A DNA stretch of 64,000 nucleotides from assembly GCA_945860785.1 (NCBI GenBank), contig CAMATD010000002.1, positions 25,432 to 89,431 of the forward strand. Reading direction: 5' to 3'. This document shows positions 21,561 to 32,319 of the stretch, one piece after another. Both the position numbers and the translations under genes were made by a program. Positions within the stretch are counted from its first letter, which is position 1, and each line of letters begins with the position of its first letter. The notes beneath the pieces are model-generated. The model had not been told where the DNA came from. It did not search any database and saw only the letters and a list, made by a program, of their open reading frames with translations. Origin of the DNA: Variovorax sp. YR752 (GTDB lineage: Bacteria; Pseudomonadota; Gammaproteobacteria; Burkholderiales; Burkholderiaceae_C).

Positions 21561-22370
21561 ATGACCTCGCTGCACTACGAGGTGCACGGGCCGTCGGATG
21601 CGGCCGCCACCGTGCTGCTGTCCTCCGGCCTCGGGGGCTCGGCCGGCTTCTGGCAGCCGCAGCTCGGCGCGCTGGTCGATGCGGGCCACCGCGTCATCGT
21701 CTACGACCAGCGCGGCACGGGCCGCAGCCCCGACACTCTGCCCGAGGACGAATACGCGATCGCCGACATGGCGCTCGATGTGATCGAGATCCTCGATGCC
21801 ACGAACACCGCGCAGTGCCACTTTGCGGGCCATGCGCTCGGCGGTCTGGTCGGTTTGCAGCTCGCGCTCGATGCGCCCGACTGCGTGGCGAGCCTGGTGC
21901 TCGTCAACGCATGGTCGAAACCGAATCCGCATTCGGCGCGCTGCTTCGATGCGCGGCTCGCGCTGCTCGGCGTGCTCGGTGCGCGCGCGTATGTGGAAGC
22001 GCAGCCGATCTTCCTGTACCCCGCCGCCTGGTGCGCCGAACATGCGCAGCGCGTGGCCGATGAGGTCGACCACGCCTTCGCACATTTCCCCGGTGAATCC
22101 AACATGCGCGCGCGCATCGCCGCACTGCGCGCCTTCGATGTCGACGCGCGCCTCGCGGACATCACGGCACCCACGCTGATTGCCGCCGCCAAGGACGACG
22201 TGCTCGTGCCCTGGACCTGTTCGCAACGGCTCGCCGATGGCCTGCGCGACGTCACGCTCGATTTCATGCCGCACGGCGGCCACGCACACAGCGTGACCGA
22301 AGCCGGTGCCTTCAACCGCAGCCTGCTCGATTTCCTTGCCCGGGTCGGCACACCCGCAATTCCCGCATGA
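21561..22370 (+). CDS. rutD: RutD, alpha/beta hydrolase
   Basis: [18 protein letters not shown]..., [14 protein letters not shown]; in rut order. Confidence 0.93.
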   Translation: MTSLHYEVHGPSDAAATVLLSSGLGGSAGFWQPQLGALVDAGHRVIVYDQRGTGRSPDTLPEDEYAIADMALDVIEILDATNTAQCHFAGHALGGLVGLQLALDAPDCVASLVLVNAWSKPNPHSARCFDARLALLGVLGARAYVEAQPIFLYPAAWCAEHAQRVADEVDHAFAHFPGESNMRARIAALRAFDVDARLADITAPTLIAAAKDDVLVPWTCSQRLADGLRDVTLDFMPHGGHAHSVTEAGAFNRSLLDFLARVGTPAIPA

Positions 22371-22963
22371 CCTCCACACAGATCCTCGAAGATGCCGCGC
22401 TGGCGCTTCTCTTCACCAGCGCGCGCAGCCACAACGGATGGACCGGCGAGCCCGTGTCCGATGCCCAGCTGCAGCGCATCTACGCACTCGCCAGCCTGGG
22501 GCCGACCTCTGCCAATTGCTCGCCCGCGCGCTTCGTCTTCGTGCGCACGCCAGAGGGCAAGCGGCGCCTCGCGCCCGCACTCTCGAAGGGCAACCTCGAC
22601 AAGACCATGTCGGCACCCGTCACCGTGATCGCCGCGTGGGACCGTAAGTTCTACGACAAGCTCCCCACGCTGTTCCCGCACGGCGATGCGCGAAGCTGGT
22701 TCACCGGCAGCGCCGAGGTCGCGCACGAAACTGCTTTTCGCAACGCCGGCCTGCAGGCCGGCTACCTGCTGCTCGCTGCACGCGCGGTGGGCCTCGATGC
22801 CGGCCCGATGTCGGGCTTCGACAAGGCGAAGGTCGACGCCGCCTTTTTCGAAGGCACCGACTGGACCACCAACTTCCTCATCAACCTCGGCCACGGCGAT
22901 GTGTCGAAGGTGTTCGGCCGCCTGCCGCGCCTGCCCTTCGATGAAGCCTGCGCCTTGGCCTGA
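22367..22963 (+). CDS. rutE: RutE, malonic semialdehyde reductase
   Basis: Nitroreductase fold; [45 protein letters not shown]. Confidence 0.94.
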   Translation: MTSTQILEDAALALLFTSARSHNGWTGEPVSDAQLQRIYALASLGPTSANCSPARFVFVRTPEGKRRLAPALSKGNLDKTMSAPVTVIAAWDRKFYDKLPTLFPHGDARSWFTGSAEVAHETAFRNAGLQAGYLLLAARAVGLDAGPMSGFDKAKVDAAFFEGTDWTTNFLINLGHGDVSKVFGRLPRLPFDEACALA

Positions 22964-22981
22964 AGCCCCCAGGAGCTCTCC

Positions 22982-23518
22982 ATGCTGAACGCCATTGCGT
23001 CCCACGTCCCGCCGAGCGGCCTGCCGCAGGCGCTGCCCAAGGCCGACTCCCGCAACGCCATGGCGCGGCTGGGCGCGGCAGTCAACATCATCACGACCGA
23101 CGGCCCCGCAGGCCGCGCCGGATTCACCGCCTCGGCGGTGTGCAGCGTGACCGACGAGCCACCAATGCTGCTCGTGTGCCTGAACCGCTCGGCCTCGGTG
23201 TACCCCGCGTTCACCACCAACGGCGTGCTCTGCGTGAACGTGCTGGCCGCGGGGCACCAGACGCTCTCGGGCCTGTTCGGCGGCAAGACGCCGATGGACG
23301 AACGTTTCGCGGCCGGCCGCTGGAGCCGCAAGGCCACCGGCTCGCCGGTGCTCGACGACGCGGCCGCGTCCTTCGACTGCCGCGTGGTGAGCGCCACCAG
23401 CGCCGGCACGCACGACGTGCTGTTCTGCGAAGCGGTGGCGATCGCCATCGGCGGTGCGGCGCAAAGCCTCATCTACTTCGATCGCCGCTATCACGAGATC
23501 GCGGCACCGCCGCACTGA
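22982..23518 (+). CDS. rutF: RutF, flavin reductase
   Basis: [47 protein letters not shown]. Confidence 0.94.
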   Translation: MLNAIASHVPPSGLPQALPKADSRNAMARLGAAVNIITTDGPAGRAGFTASAVCSVTDEPPMLLVCLNRSASVYPAFTTNGVLCVNVLAAGHQTLSGLFGGKTPMDERFAAGRWSRKATGSPVLDDAAASFDCRVVSATSAGTHDVLFCEAVAIAIGGAAQSLIYFDRRYHEIAAPPH

Positions 23519-23523
23519 CCGCC

Positions 23524-24229
23524 TCAGCGCGTCGTGATGCCCTGCAGCACGATGCGCTGCACGTTCTCGACGGTCTGTTCGAAGAACGCCGCATCGTCGA
23601 TGCGTGTGACCCGACAGCGCGTGCACCTGCACGCCGAAATCCGCGTAGTGCTGCGTGATCGCCCACAGCGCAAAGATCAGGTGGTGCGGGTCGACCGGCG
23701 CGAGCTTGCCGGCCTCGACCCACGCACGAATCACTTCCGACTTGCGCTCGACCAGCGTGCGCAATTCGCGATCGAGTTCGTCGCGCAGCAGCGGCGCACC
23801 CTGGATCATTTCGAGGCAGAACAGGCGCGACGCATCGGGCCGGTCGCGCGAGATCACGAGCTTGCGGCGGATGTAGCCGCCAATGGCTTCGCTCGGGTCC
23901 TGCTCGGCACTGAAGCCGCGCAGCGGCTCGAGCCACACCGCGAGCAGATCGCGCAGCACGTTGACGTACAGCTCCTCCTTGTTCGCGAAGTAGTAGAGCA
24001 GGTTGCTCTTCGACACATCGGCGCGCGCCGCCACCTGGTCGATCGAGGTGCCGTGCAGCCCGAAGCGGGAGAACAAGCCGAGCGCGGCGCCGAGGATGGC
24101 GCTGCGCTTGTCCTCGATCTGGCGCAGGCGCCGGCTCACGGCGGACGCGCTGCGCACGGCCGGTTTCGCACGCTTGCGCGCCGGGCTTGGCGTACTGCTG
24201 GCTGCGGCCAGCGCCTTGGTCTTCGGCAT
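23524..24229 (-). CDS. rutR: TetR family pyrimidine regulator RutR (C-terminal frameshift near 23602)
   Basis: LFSRFGLHGTSIDQVAARADVSKSNLLYYFANKEELYVNVLRDLLAVWL; frame restored gives IDDAAFFEQTVENVQRIVLQGITTR*. Confidence 0.88.
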
Positions 24230-24356
24230 CTTCCCTCGCTCTTTATCGGTTGCGGATTCTCTGAACGCACCACTGTAAGGCCGCGGTGCATCGCGTTGCG
24301 CCACGGCGGCCTGCAAGCCTTCGCGGCGCGCACCATGCTGACGCGACAAGCTCGAT

Positions 24357-24372
24357 TTGTCCATTTGGTCCA
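24357..24372. promoter_or_regulatory. Second RutR-type operator, between rutR and the oxygenase/ABC operon
   Basis: TTGTCCATTTGGTCCA: 12 of 14 positions of TTGACCANNTGGTCAA; on the minus strand TTGGACCAAATGGACAAA versus TTGGACCAAATGGTCAAA upstream of rutA (17/18). Confidence 0.65.
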
Positions 24373-24424
24373 ACTGGCACAGACGTTGCATGGCGAAAGG
24401 CATGCCAAGCACGAGGACCGAAAC

Positions 24425-25425
24425 ATGACCCTGCTGTCCGTACCCATCATCGATCTCGCCCCCTACTTCGCCGGCACCGCCGAAGGCAAGGCGGAAGTCG
24501 CAAGGCAAGTCGACGAAGCCTGCCGCAGCATCGGCTTCCTGGTCATCACCCACCACGGCATTCCCGCCGAGCTGATCGCGCGCGTGTCCGCCCTCTCGCG
24601 CAGGTTCTTCGACCTGCCGTTGGCGGAAAAGCGCAAGGTCGATCGCCCCCGCGAAGACGCGGTGCGCGGCTACAGCGCCGTCGGCGAAGAGGGTCTGTCG
24701 TACAGCCTGGAAGAAGCGGCGCCCGGCGACCTGAAGGAATCGTTCTCGATCGGTCCCTCGAACGTGCCCGACGACGACTACCACCGCGGCCCGGCTGCCG
24801 GCCCGCACTTCGAGCCCAACAGCTGGCCACCCATCGAGGGCTTTCGCGAAGCCTATGAAGGCTACTTCGAGGCCATGAGCGATCTCTCGCGTTCGATGAT
24901 GCGCATCTTCGCGCTCGGCCTTTCGCTGCCCGAAACCTTCTTCGACGACAAGATCGACGAGCACATCAGCATGTTCCGCGTGCTGAGCTATCCGCCGCAA
25001 CGCGAAGCACCGCTGCCCGGCCAGTTGCGCGCAGGGGCGCACAGCGACTACGGCAGCTCACCATCGTGCTGCCCGACGACAAGGGCCTGCAGGTGTTCAA
25101 CAAGGCGGGCCAGTGGGTCGACGTGCCGCAGGTCGAGGGTGGCCTGGTCGTCAACATCGCCGACCTCATGATGCAGTGGACCAACGACCAGTGGGTGTCG
25201 ACGCTGCACCGCGTGGTCAACCCGCCTTTCGAGGTGGCGAGCACCAACCGCCGCCAGTCGCTGGTGTTCTTCCACCAGCCGAACTACGACGCGATGGTCG
25301 AGTGCCTGCCGAGTTGCCTCGCGCCGGACGAGTCGCCGAAGTACGCACCCATTTCGTCGGGCGATCACCTGACCTCGAAGTTCGTGAAGCAGACGACCTT
25401 CGGCGGGACGAAATCGACGGCCTGA
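24425..25425 (+). CDS. Isopenicillin-N-synthase-like 2OG-Fe(II) oxygenase (frameshift near 25057)
   Basis: DIOX_N-type N-terminus VPIIDLAPYF; AHSDYG, TLHRV and RQSLVFF (HxD...H...RxS) across the frameshift. Confidence 0.87.
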
Positions 25426-25553
25426 AATGAAACCCTGCTTTTCTGTTCGTCGCATTGTTGTGTTTGATGTTTGCTGTTCAGGGCGCGATCACGCCGACGG
25501 TGTGCTCTGCTCCGCGCAGCGGTTGATCGGCCGGCACAACGGCAGCGTCCACT

Positions 25554-25645
25554 GTGCACAGGGCACCGGGTGCTCCCCGCAGCGAAAGAAAGGAGGAGCG
25601 AAGCGGGGGACATTCGCGGAGGGGAGCACCCGGTGCCCTGTGCAC
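25554..25645. repeat. Perfect 25-bp inverted repeat flanking a 42-bp centre
   Basis: GTGCACAGGGCACCGGGTGCTCCCC (25554-25578) and exact reverse complement (25621-25645). Confidence 0.95.
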
Positions 25646-25683
25646 GCACCCTGAACATCAGCCACTCGCAATGAGCAACTGAC

Positions 25684-26070
25684 ATGGCCCACCTCTCCTA
25701 CGTCAACGTCTTCGCCAAGGACGTGGTCGCGCTCAGCGGCTTCTACCAGCGCGTGTTCGGCTTCCCCGAAATCGAGGCCATCCGCTCGCCGATCTTCCGC
25801 GGTCTCGACACCGGCAAGTCGAGCCTAGGCTTCAACGCGCTCGACGCCTACGAGCTGCTGCACCTCTCCGAGTTCTCGGACACGCGCGGCGTGAAGTTCC
25901 TGCTGAACATCGACGTCGACAGCCAGGCCGACGTCGACCGCATGGTGCCCGTCGCGCTCGAAGCCGGCGCCACGCTCGTGAAACCGCCCTACGTCACCTA
26001 CTACAACTGGTACCAGTCCGTGCTGCTCGACCCCGAGGGCAATGTGTTCCGCATCAACTTCATGATGTGA
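25684..26070 (+). CDS. VOC family (glyoxalase-like) protein
   Basis: LSYVNVFAKDVVALSGFYQRVFGFPE...VLLDPEGNVFRINFM. Confidence 0.88.
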   Translation: MAHLSYVNVFAKDVVALSGFYQRVFGFPEIEAIRSPIFRGLDTGKSSLGFNALDAYELLHLSEFSDTRGVKFLLNIDVDSQADVDRMVPVALEAGATLVKPPYVTYYNWYQSVLLDPEGNVFRINFMM

Positions 26071-26135
26071 CGCGCGCGGCACCTCTTCTCCTTTTCTTCC
26101 GTCCCTTCCTCATGCTTCCCACGAAAGGTTGCTCC

Positions 26136-27236
26136 ATGCTGCGCACACTCACTCCCGGCTTCGGCCTTGCCCTGACGCTCGCAGCCGGCGGCGCGTTCTT
26201 CACGCTGCCCGCCATGGCGGCCGACGGCTTCACGCTCAAGGACAAGCCGAAGATCGCGATGCTCTACTTCGGCCCGAAGAACGACGGCGGCTAGACGCAG
26301 GCCTTCGACGAAGCCCGCATCAAGATCGAGAAGGAAATCGGCCAGAAGATCCAGTTCGTCGAGAACGTGCCCGAAGACGCCTCGGCCATCAAGCCCGCTG
26401 CGGAGAAGTTCATCCAGCGCGGCGCTAACATCGTGATCGGCACCGCCTTCGGTTATTCCGACAGCTTCAAGGACCTCGCCGCCAAGTACCCCGACGTGGC
26501 CTTCCTCAACGGCTCGGGCACCACCAACGGCACGAACCTCGAATCGTTCTACGGCCGCACCTACGAGAGCCAGTACCTCTGCGGCATGGCCGCGGGTGCG
26601 GCCTCGAAGACCGGCAAGCTCGGCTTCGTCGCGGCCAACCCCTTCGGCGTCGTCAACTGGACCATCAACGCCTTCGCGCTCGGTGCTCAGAAAATGAACC
26701 CCAACGCCACGGTCAACGTGATCTACACCGGCGCATGGAACGACCCCATCAAGGAACGCGCCGCCGCCGCCGCGCTGATCGACCAGGGCGCCGACGTGAT
26801 CGGCCAGCACGTCGACAGCCCCACGCCGCAGATCGTGGCGCAGGAGCGCGGCGTGTACGGCACCGGCCACCACCGCGACCTGCGCCAGTTCGCGCCCAAG
26901 GCCACGCTGTGCTCGTCGGTCTGGGTGTGGGACCGCTTCCTCACGCCTGAACTCAAGAAGGTGATGGCGGGCGGCTGGAAGCCCGCGCAGTACGGCGCCT
27001 TCATCGAGATGAAGGACGGCGGCACCGACATCGCGGGCTTCGGCCCCGCGGTGCCCAAGGACAAGGCCGCGCAGATCACCGCGGAACGCGAAGCGATCCT
27101 CAAGGGCAAGCAGATCTACGCCGGCCCGCTCGCCGACCGCGACGGCAAGGAGCGCGTGGCCAAGGGCGCCGTGCTGTCCGACGCCGACCTCTGGAAGATG
27201 GACTGGTTCGTCAAGGGCGTGGTGACGCAGAAGTAA
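26136..27236 (+). CDS. BMP family ABC transporter substrate-binding protein with in-frame TAG at 26292-26294
   Basis: MLRTLTPGFGLALTLAAGGAFFTLPAMAADGFTLKDKPKIAMLYFGPKNDGG[*]TQAFDEARIKIEKEIGQKIQFVENVPEDAS... Confidence 0.88.
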
Positions 27237-27250
27237 GCAGACAGACAGGC

Positions 27251-28787
27251 ATGCTCAACAACGCGCTCGAACTCACCGGCATCCGCAAGACCTTCGACGG
27301 TTTTGCGGCCCTCACCGACGCACACTTCGCCGCACGCTGGGGCGAGGTGCATGCGCTGCTGGCGAGAACGGCGCGGGCAAGTCTTCGTTGATGAACATCG
27401 CGGCCGGGCTCTACGCGCCCGAGGCGGGGCAACTGCTGGTCGACGACAACATCGTGCGCTTCGCCGGTCCGCGCGATGCGGCGAAGCACCGCATCGGCAT
27501 GGTCCACCAGCATTTCAAGCTGGTGCGACCCTTCACGGTGGCGCAGAACATCTTGCTCACCGCGCCGCCGCCGGCCGATTTTCAAAGCCATGGCGAACGT
27601 CTGCGCGAGATTGCGCGCGACATCCGCAACAAGGCGTCGGAGCTGGGCTTCGACATCGATCCTTCGAAGCGCATCGATGCGCTCTCGATCGCCGAGCAGC
27701 AGCGCGTCGAGATCCTCAAGGTGCTGCTCGCGGGCGCGCGCATCCTGATCCTCGACGAACCCACCGCGGTGCTGACCGACCAGGAGGCCGCGCGCCTCTT
27801 GCAGACGGTGCAAGGGCTCGCGCGCGGCGGCGCCGCCGTGGTGCTGGTGACGCACAAGATGGCCGACGTGAAGACCTATGCCGACCGCGTGACGGTGATG
27901 CGCGGTGGCCGCACGGTGGCGACGCTGGCCCCGGGCGACACGTCGGTGGCCGAACTCGTGAAGCTCACGGTGGGCGCATCCATCGCAACGCAAGAGGGCT
28001 TTCAGGTCGCGAAGTCATCGCGCGGGCCGGTGCGCCTGTCGGTGCGCGGCCTGCGCTCGCCGGCATCGACGCAGGGCCGCCGCGTGCTCGACGGCATCGA
28101 CCTCGAACTGCATGCGGGCGAAATCTACGGCCTCGCCGGTGTAGGCGGCAATGGCCAGGGCGAGCTGGCCGACGCCATCATGGGCCTGCCCGATGTCAGT
28201 GGCAGCCTCGAAGGCGAAATCCATCTCGAAGGCCATGGCGACCTCAAGGCCATGACGGGGCCCGCACGCCGCAACGTCGGCATTGCTGCGATCCCGGCCG
28301 ACCGCTACGGGCTCGCGCTCGCAGGCAGCCTGTCGGTGGCCGAGAATACGCCATCGGCCGCGTGCACAGCGGCCGCTACGGCCCCATCTGGCATCTGCGC
28401 CGAGGTCGTATCCAGAGCGACACACAAGAGGCCGTGCGCGCCTTCGACGTGCAGGGCGTGCGCTCTGTCGCACAGAAGGCCGCGCTGCTCTCGGGCGGCA
28501 ATGCGCAGAAGCTGGTGCTGGCCCGCGAGTTCGGCAAGTCGCCGACGCTCGTGCTTGCGCACAGCCCGAGCCGCGGGCTCGACGTGCGCGCCAGTGCCGA
28601 GGTGCATGCGCGCCTGCGTGCCGCACGCGACGGCGGCGCAGCAGTGCTGCTGATCAGCGAGGACCTCGACGAGGTGCTGCAGCTTGCCGATCGCGTGGGC
28701 GTGATGACGCGCGGGCGCATCGCCGGCGAGTTCGCACAACCGGCCGACAGGCAGGCCATCGGACAGGCGATGGTGGACCATGGCTGA
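27251..28787 (+). CDS. ABC transporter ATP-binding protein (two ATPase domains) with two frameshifts (near 27361 and 28346)
   Basis: [44 protein letters not shown] spread over three frames. Confidence 0.87.
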
Positions 28788-29922
28788 CGCATCGCTCGCC
28801 GCCATGGCACGTGCACCGGAACCCGAGCCGATGACTCAGGCTGCGACGCAGCCGCTCGCCAGCCGCCGCTATGCCCTCGAAATCCGCCAGCACATGGCCT
28901 GGCGTTGGCAGGCGCTGATCCTTGCCATCGCGCTGCTCGTCGGCTTCGCGATCTCGGCCGCGATCCTCGTGGCCGCGGGCGTGCCGGCCGACGAACTCGC
29001 CAACGAGTTCGTGATGCAGACCTTCTTCGACGGCCAGAACTTCCGTGCCGTGCTGTTCCAGGCCGCGCCGATGATCCTCGTCGGCCTCGCGGGCTCGATG
29101 GCCTTCCGCGCGCGCTTCTGGAACCTCGGACTCGAAGGCCAGATGATCTGGGGCGCGATCGGTGCCACGGCGGTGTCGATGTGGCAGGTCGGACCCGAGA
29201 ACCTGCGCCTGCCGCTGATGTTCGTGGCTGCCGTGGGCTGCGGACTGCTCTGGGTGCTGGGGCCCGCGTGGCTCAAGCTGAAGCTCGGAGTGAACGAGAT
29301 CATCTCGACGCTGATGCTCAACTACAAGGCGGCCAACTTCCTCCTGCACCTGGTCTACGGCAGCTGGAAGGACCCGAAGGACAACTTCCCCTACTCGCCG
29401 CAGTTCCGCGCCTTCGAGCGGCTGCCCGAGCTGGGCGCCGGCGTGGGGAGCGCGATCCTGCTTGCAGCCATCGTCGCGCTGCTCGCGTGGTGGCTGGTGG
29501 GTGTGAGCCGCGCGGGCCTCTACCTGCGCTTTGTCGATGCCAATCCGCGCGTGGCACATGCGGCCGGCGTGCCGGTACGCCGCACCATCTATGGGGCCGT
29601 GCTGCTGTCGGGCGCGATGGCGGGACTCGCGGGCTTCGCGGTGGCTTCGGGCCAGGAGGGGCGGCTCACGCAGGCCTTCTACCAGGGCTATGGCTTCTCG
29701 GGCATCCTGATCGCCTTCCTCGCGCGCAACAACCCGCTGGTCGCCACCGTGGTGGCGCTGCTGGTCGCGGCGCTGTTCGTCACGGGCCGCAGCCTGCAGG
29801 TGTTCTACCAGGTGCCGTTCTCGATGGTGCAGCTGATCCAGGCGGTGATCGTGGTGTGCGTGGCATCGAGCGACTTCTTCATTCGCCACCGGCTGCGCCG
29901 CGTGGGCGCGGAGGCTGCGTGA
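28780..29922 (+). CDS. ABC transporter permease (BMP/nucleoside type)
   Basis: FNLG-type signature in FWNLGLEGQMIWGAIGA; VNEIISTLMLNY. Confidence 0.92.
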   Translation: MADASLAAMARAPEPEPMTQAATQPLASRRYALEIRQHMAWRWQALILAIALLVGFAISAAILVAAGVPADELANEFVMQTFFDGQNFRAVLFQAAPMILVGLAGSMAFRARFWNLGLEGQMIWGAIGATAVSMWQVGPENLRLPLMFVAAVGCGLLWVLGPAWLKLKLGVNEIISTLMLNYKAANFLLHLVYGSWKDPKDNFPYSPQFRAFERLPELGAGVGSAILLAAIVALLAWWLVGVSRAGLYLRFVDANPRVAHAAGVPVRRTIYGAVLLSGAMAGLAGFAVASGQEGRLTQAFYQGYGFSGILIAFLARNNPLVATVVALLVAALFVTGRSLQVFYQVPFSMVQLIQAVIVVCVASSDFFIRHRLRRVGAEAA

Positions 29923-30854
29923 TGGGCGGCGGTATTGTTCTCAACTGGCTCGCGAGCACGCCCGATTTTGCGGTGCCCTATGCGCTCGCGGCGCTGGGCC
30001 TGATCATCAGCGAGCGCGCGGGCGTGCTCTCGCTCGGCGCCGAGGGGCTGATGCTGGTCGGCGCGCTGGCCGGCATCGGCGCACAGCTGGCGCTCGGGCA
30101 GCCGGCCGTGTCGCTGGTGCTGGCGATGCTCGCGGCCAGCCTGGTCTCGGTGCTGTTCGCGGTGATGGTGATCTGGCTGCGCGTGAACCAGGTGATCGCC
30201 GGCCTCGCGCTGGTGTTCTTCTGCCAGGGCCTCACCGCGCTGGTCGGCTCCACGGCCGACTGGACCAACCATGCGATCGAAGGCATCGGCGCGATGGCGC
30301 TCTGGCCGCTGTCGCTGCTGCCCGGCGTGGGCCGGCTGTTCGAGCAGAACGCGATGGTGTGGCTCACGCTGCCGATCTTCGGTGCCGTGGCCTGGTTCTT
30401 CGCGCGCACCTCGACCGGTCTGCGGCTGCGCGCGGTGGGCGAGAACCCGCAGGCGGCCGATGCGGCCGGCATCCGCGTCACGGCCTGGCGCTTCGCCGCC
30501 GTGCTCGCGGGCTCGGCGCTCGTGGGGCTGGCGGGTGCGTATATCTCGGTGGTCAGCACTAAGCTGTGGATCGCGGGCATGACGGGCGGGCGCGGCTGGA
30601 TCGCGGTGGGCCTCGTGATCTTCGCGCGCTGGTCGCCGTGGAAGGCGCTCGTGGGCGCGCTGCTGTTCGGTTGCATCGAGGCGCTGATTCCACAACTGGC
30701 CGCGGCCGGCGTGCAGCTGCCGCAGTACTTCGTGATGATGACGCCGTATGCGGTGACGCTCGGCGTGATGATCTGGGTCGCGCTGGCGCGACGCGGTGGC
30801 GACGACGAGCCCGGTGCGCTCGGCCAGTCCTATGTGCGGGAGGAGCGGCGATGA
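29922..30854 (+). CDS. ABC transporter permease (BMP/nucleoside type)
   Basis: ISERAGVLSLGAEGLMLVGAL, VNQVIAGLAL; overlaps the preceding gene. Confidence 0.92.
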   Translation: MGGGIVLNWLASTPDFAVPYALAALGLIISERAGVLSLGAEGLMLVGALAGIGAQLALGQPAVSLVLAMLAASLVSVLFAVMVIWLRVNQVIAGLALVFFCQGLTALVGSTADWTNHAIEGIGAMALWPLSLLPGVGRLFEQNAMVWLTLPIFGAVAWFFARTSTGLRLRAVGENPQAADAAGIRVTAWRFAAVLAGSALVGLAGAYISVVSTKLWIAGMTGGRGWIAVGLVIFARWSPWKALVGALLFGCIEALIPQLAAAGVQLPQYFVMMTPYAVTLGVMIWVALARRGGDDEPGALGQSYVREERR

Positions 30855-31525
30855 AAGCATGGGTCTACGGCGAAGAACGCGAACTCGGCGAGGCGCAGTT
30901 TGCCGATTACCTGAACCCCGCCACCACCGCGGTCGTCTCCATCGACATGCACCGGGGCCATCTCGACGACAGCCCCGACTGCCCCTGCCCCGCACCGCGG
31001 GCGCGCGATGTGGTCGCACCCATCGACAGCTTTCACGATTCGGCGCGTGCGCTGGGCGTGCGCATCGTGCACATCAAGTCGGTGCTGCGGCCCGATGGCG
31101 TCGACGACATCCATGGCATTCCATCCGCGTGGCGCCGCACCTTCCCCTTGCACGTGGGCGCGATCCCGAATGCCGACGCGCATGCCATCGAAGGCTCCCG
31201 CTGGACCGAGTGGGTGACGCGCGTCGAACCCGGTGACATGCGCGTGGACACAAAGCGCCGCCTCTCGGCCTTCTATCCGATCGACCTCGACTTCCTGCTG
31301 CGCAACCAGCGCATCGAGACCGTGGTGCTCAACGGCGGCTTCACCGACTGCTGCGTGCTCAACACGGCCTTCGATGCCAACAACCACAACTACCGCGTGA
31401 TCGTGCTGCGCGACCTGGTGCGCGGCACCGACCCGCATCTGGAAAGCGCCGCGCTCAGCATGGTGTCGCTGCACCTCGGGCTGGTGCTCGACTCGGCTGA
31501 AATGCTTCGCCAGTGGCGCAGCTGA
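30851..31525 (+). CDS. Isochorismatase-like cysteine hydrolase
   Basis: VVSIDMHRGHLDD...VVLNGGFTDCCVLNTAFDA catalytic Cys region. Confidence 0.88.
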   Translation: MKAWVYGEERELGEAQFADYLNPATTAVVSIDMHRGHLDDSPDCPCPAPRARDVVAPIDSFHDSARALGVRIVHIKSVLRPDGVDDIHGIPSAWRRTFPLHVGAIPNADAHAIEGSRWTEWVTRVEPGDMRVDTKRRLSAFYPIDLDFLLRNQRIETVVLNGGFTDCCVLNTAFDANNHNYRVIVLRDLVRGTDPHLESAALSMVSLHLGLVLDSAEMLRQWRS

Positions 31526-31529
31526 AGCG

Positions 31530-32279
31530 CTAGGCCAGCCAGCGCTCGGCCACGGCCTGCATCTGGCCCTGCGAAGCCTCCCACACCATCTCCGGTGCGG
31601 CCACATGCACGCCCGGCGGTGCGATGCGCAGTGCAACGTCGACCAGCTCGGCCACCTTGGACGCGCGCACCGGTTGCTCGCTGCTCGGCACCATGAAGCG
31701 CACGACCGACAGCATCCAGGCCGCGAGCCTTTCGGTGGGGTTGGCGAACTTCGCATTCAGCGGCTTGCGTGCCGAACGCACGAGGATCACGCGGTCGAAG
31801 CCGTTGGCGACCACGGCCTGCTCGTCGAGGCTCGCGAGCCCGCGCTTGAGCGCCTCAGGCAATTTGCCCTGGTCGTGCGGCTGCACGATGGCCAGCGTCT
31901 GCACGCCGCAGGCCCGCAGCCAGCGCGCGAGATCCGGAAGGTCGGAGGGCTGCGGCACCCAGAGCGCGCGCTCGCGGTCGTGGTACAGCCGCGGCGGGTC
32001 GAAGGCGATGACCGCGGTGTCGGCCGAGGTCAGCGGCCATTGCGCAATCGGCAGGTCCGGGCTCAGGTACGTCTCGACGCCACGCAGCCCGTCGCGGATC
32101 GGTTCGCGCGACAGCACGCGGGCATGGGCAAAACGGTGGCTGCCCGCGAGCCGGCGCAGCAGCTCCTGCCCCAGGGCGCCGGTCGCGCCGGCGATCAGCA
32201 ACGTGCCGGCAGTCGCCGCGGTGGCGGGCCGTACCGCGCGGTTCGCGGCCTGCAGAGCCTGTAGGGGATCGAGGGACAT
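31530..32279 (-). CDS. NAD(P)-binding (Rossmann/NmrA-like) protein
   Basis: GTLLIAGATGALGQELLRRLAGS. Confidence 0.8.
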   Translation of the reverse strand: MSLDPLQALQAANRAVRPATAATAGTLLIAGATGALGQELLRRLAGSHRFAHARVLSREPIRDGLRGVETYLSPDLPIAQWPLTSADTAVIAFDPPRLYHDRERALWVPQPSDLPDLARWLRACGVQTLAIVQPHDQGKLPEALKRGLASLDEQAVVANGFDRVILVRSARKPLNAKFANPTERLAAWMLSVVRFMVPSSEQPVRASKVAELVDVALRIAPPGVHVAAPEMVWEASQGQMQAVAERWLA

Positions 32280-32319
32280 AGAGCCATCTATGCTACCTTC
32301 CGCATCTTCTGCGGAGGTA

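Noticed and set aside
21701-25042. 1113-aa minus-strand ORF spanning rutR
   Set aside because: Only the internal RutR segment is meaningful; flanking translation is antisense to rutD-F and the oxygenase.
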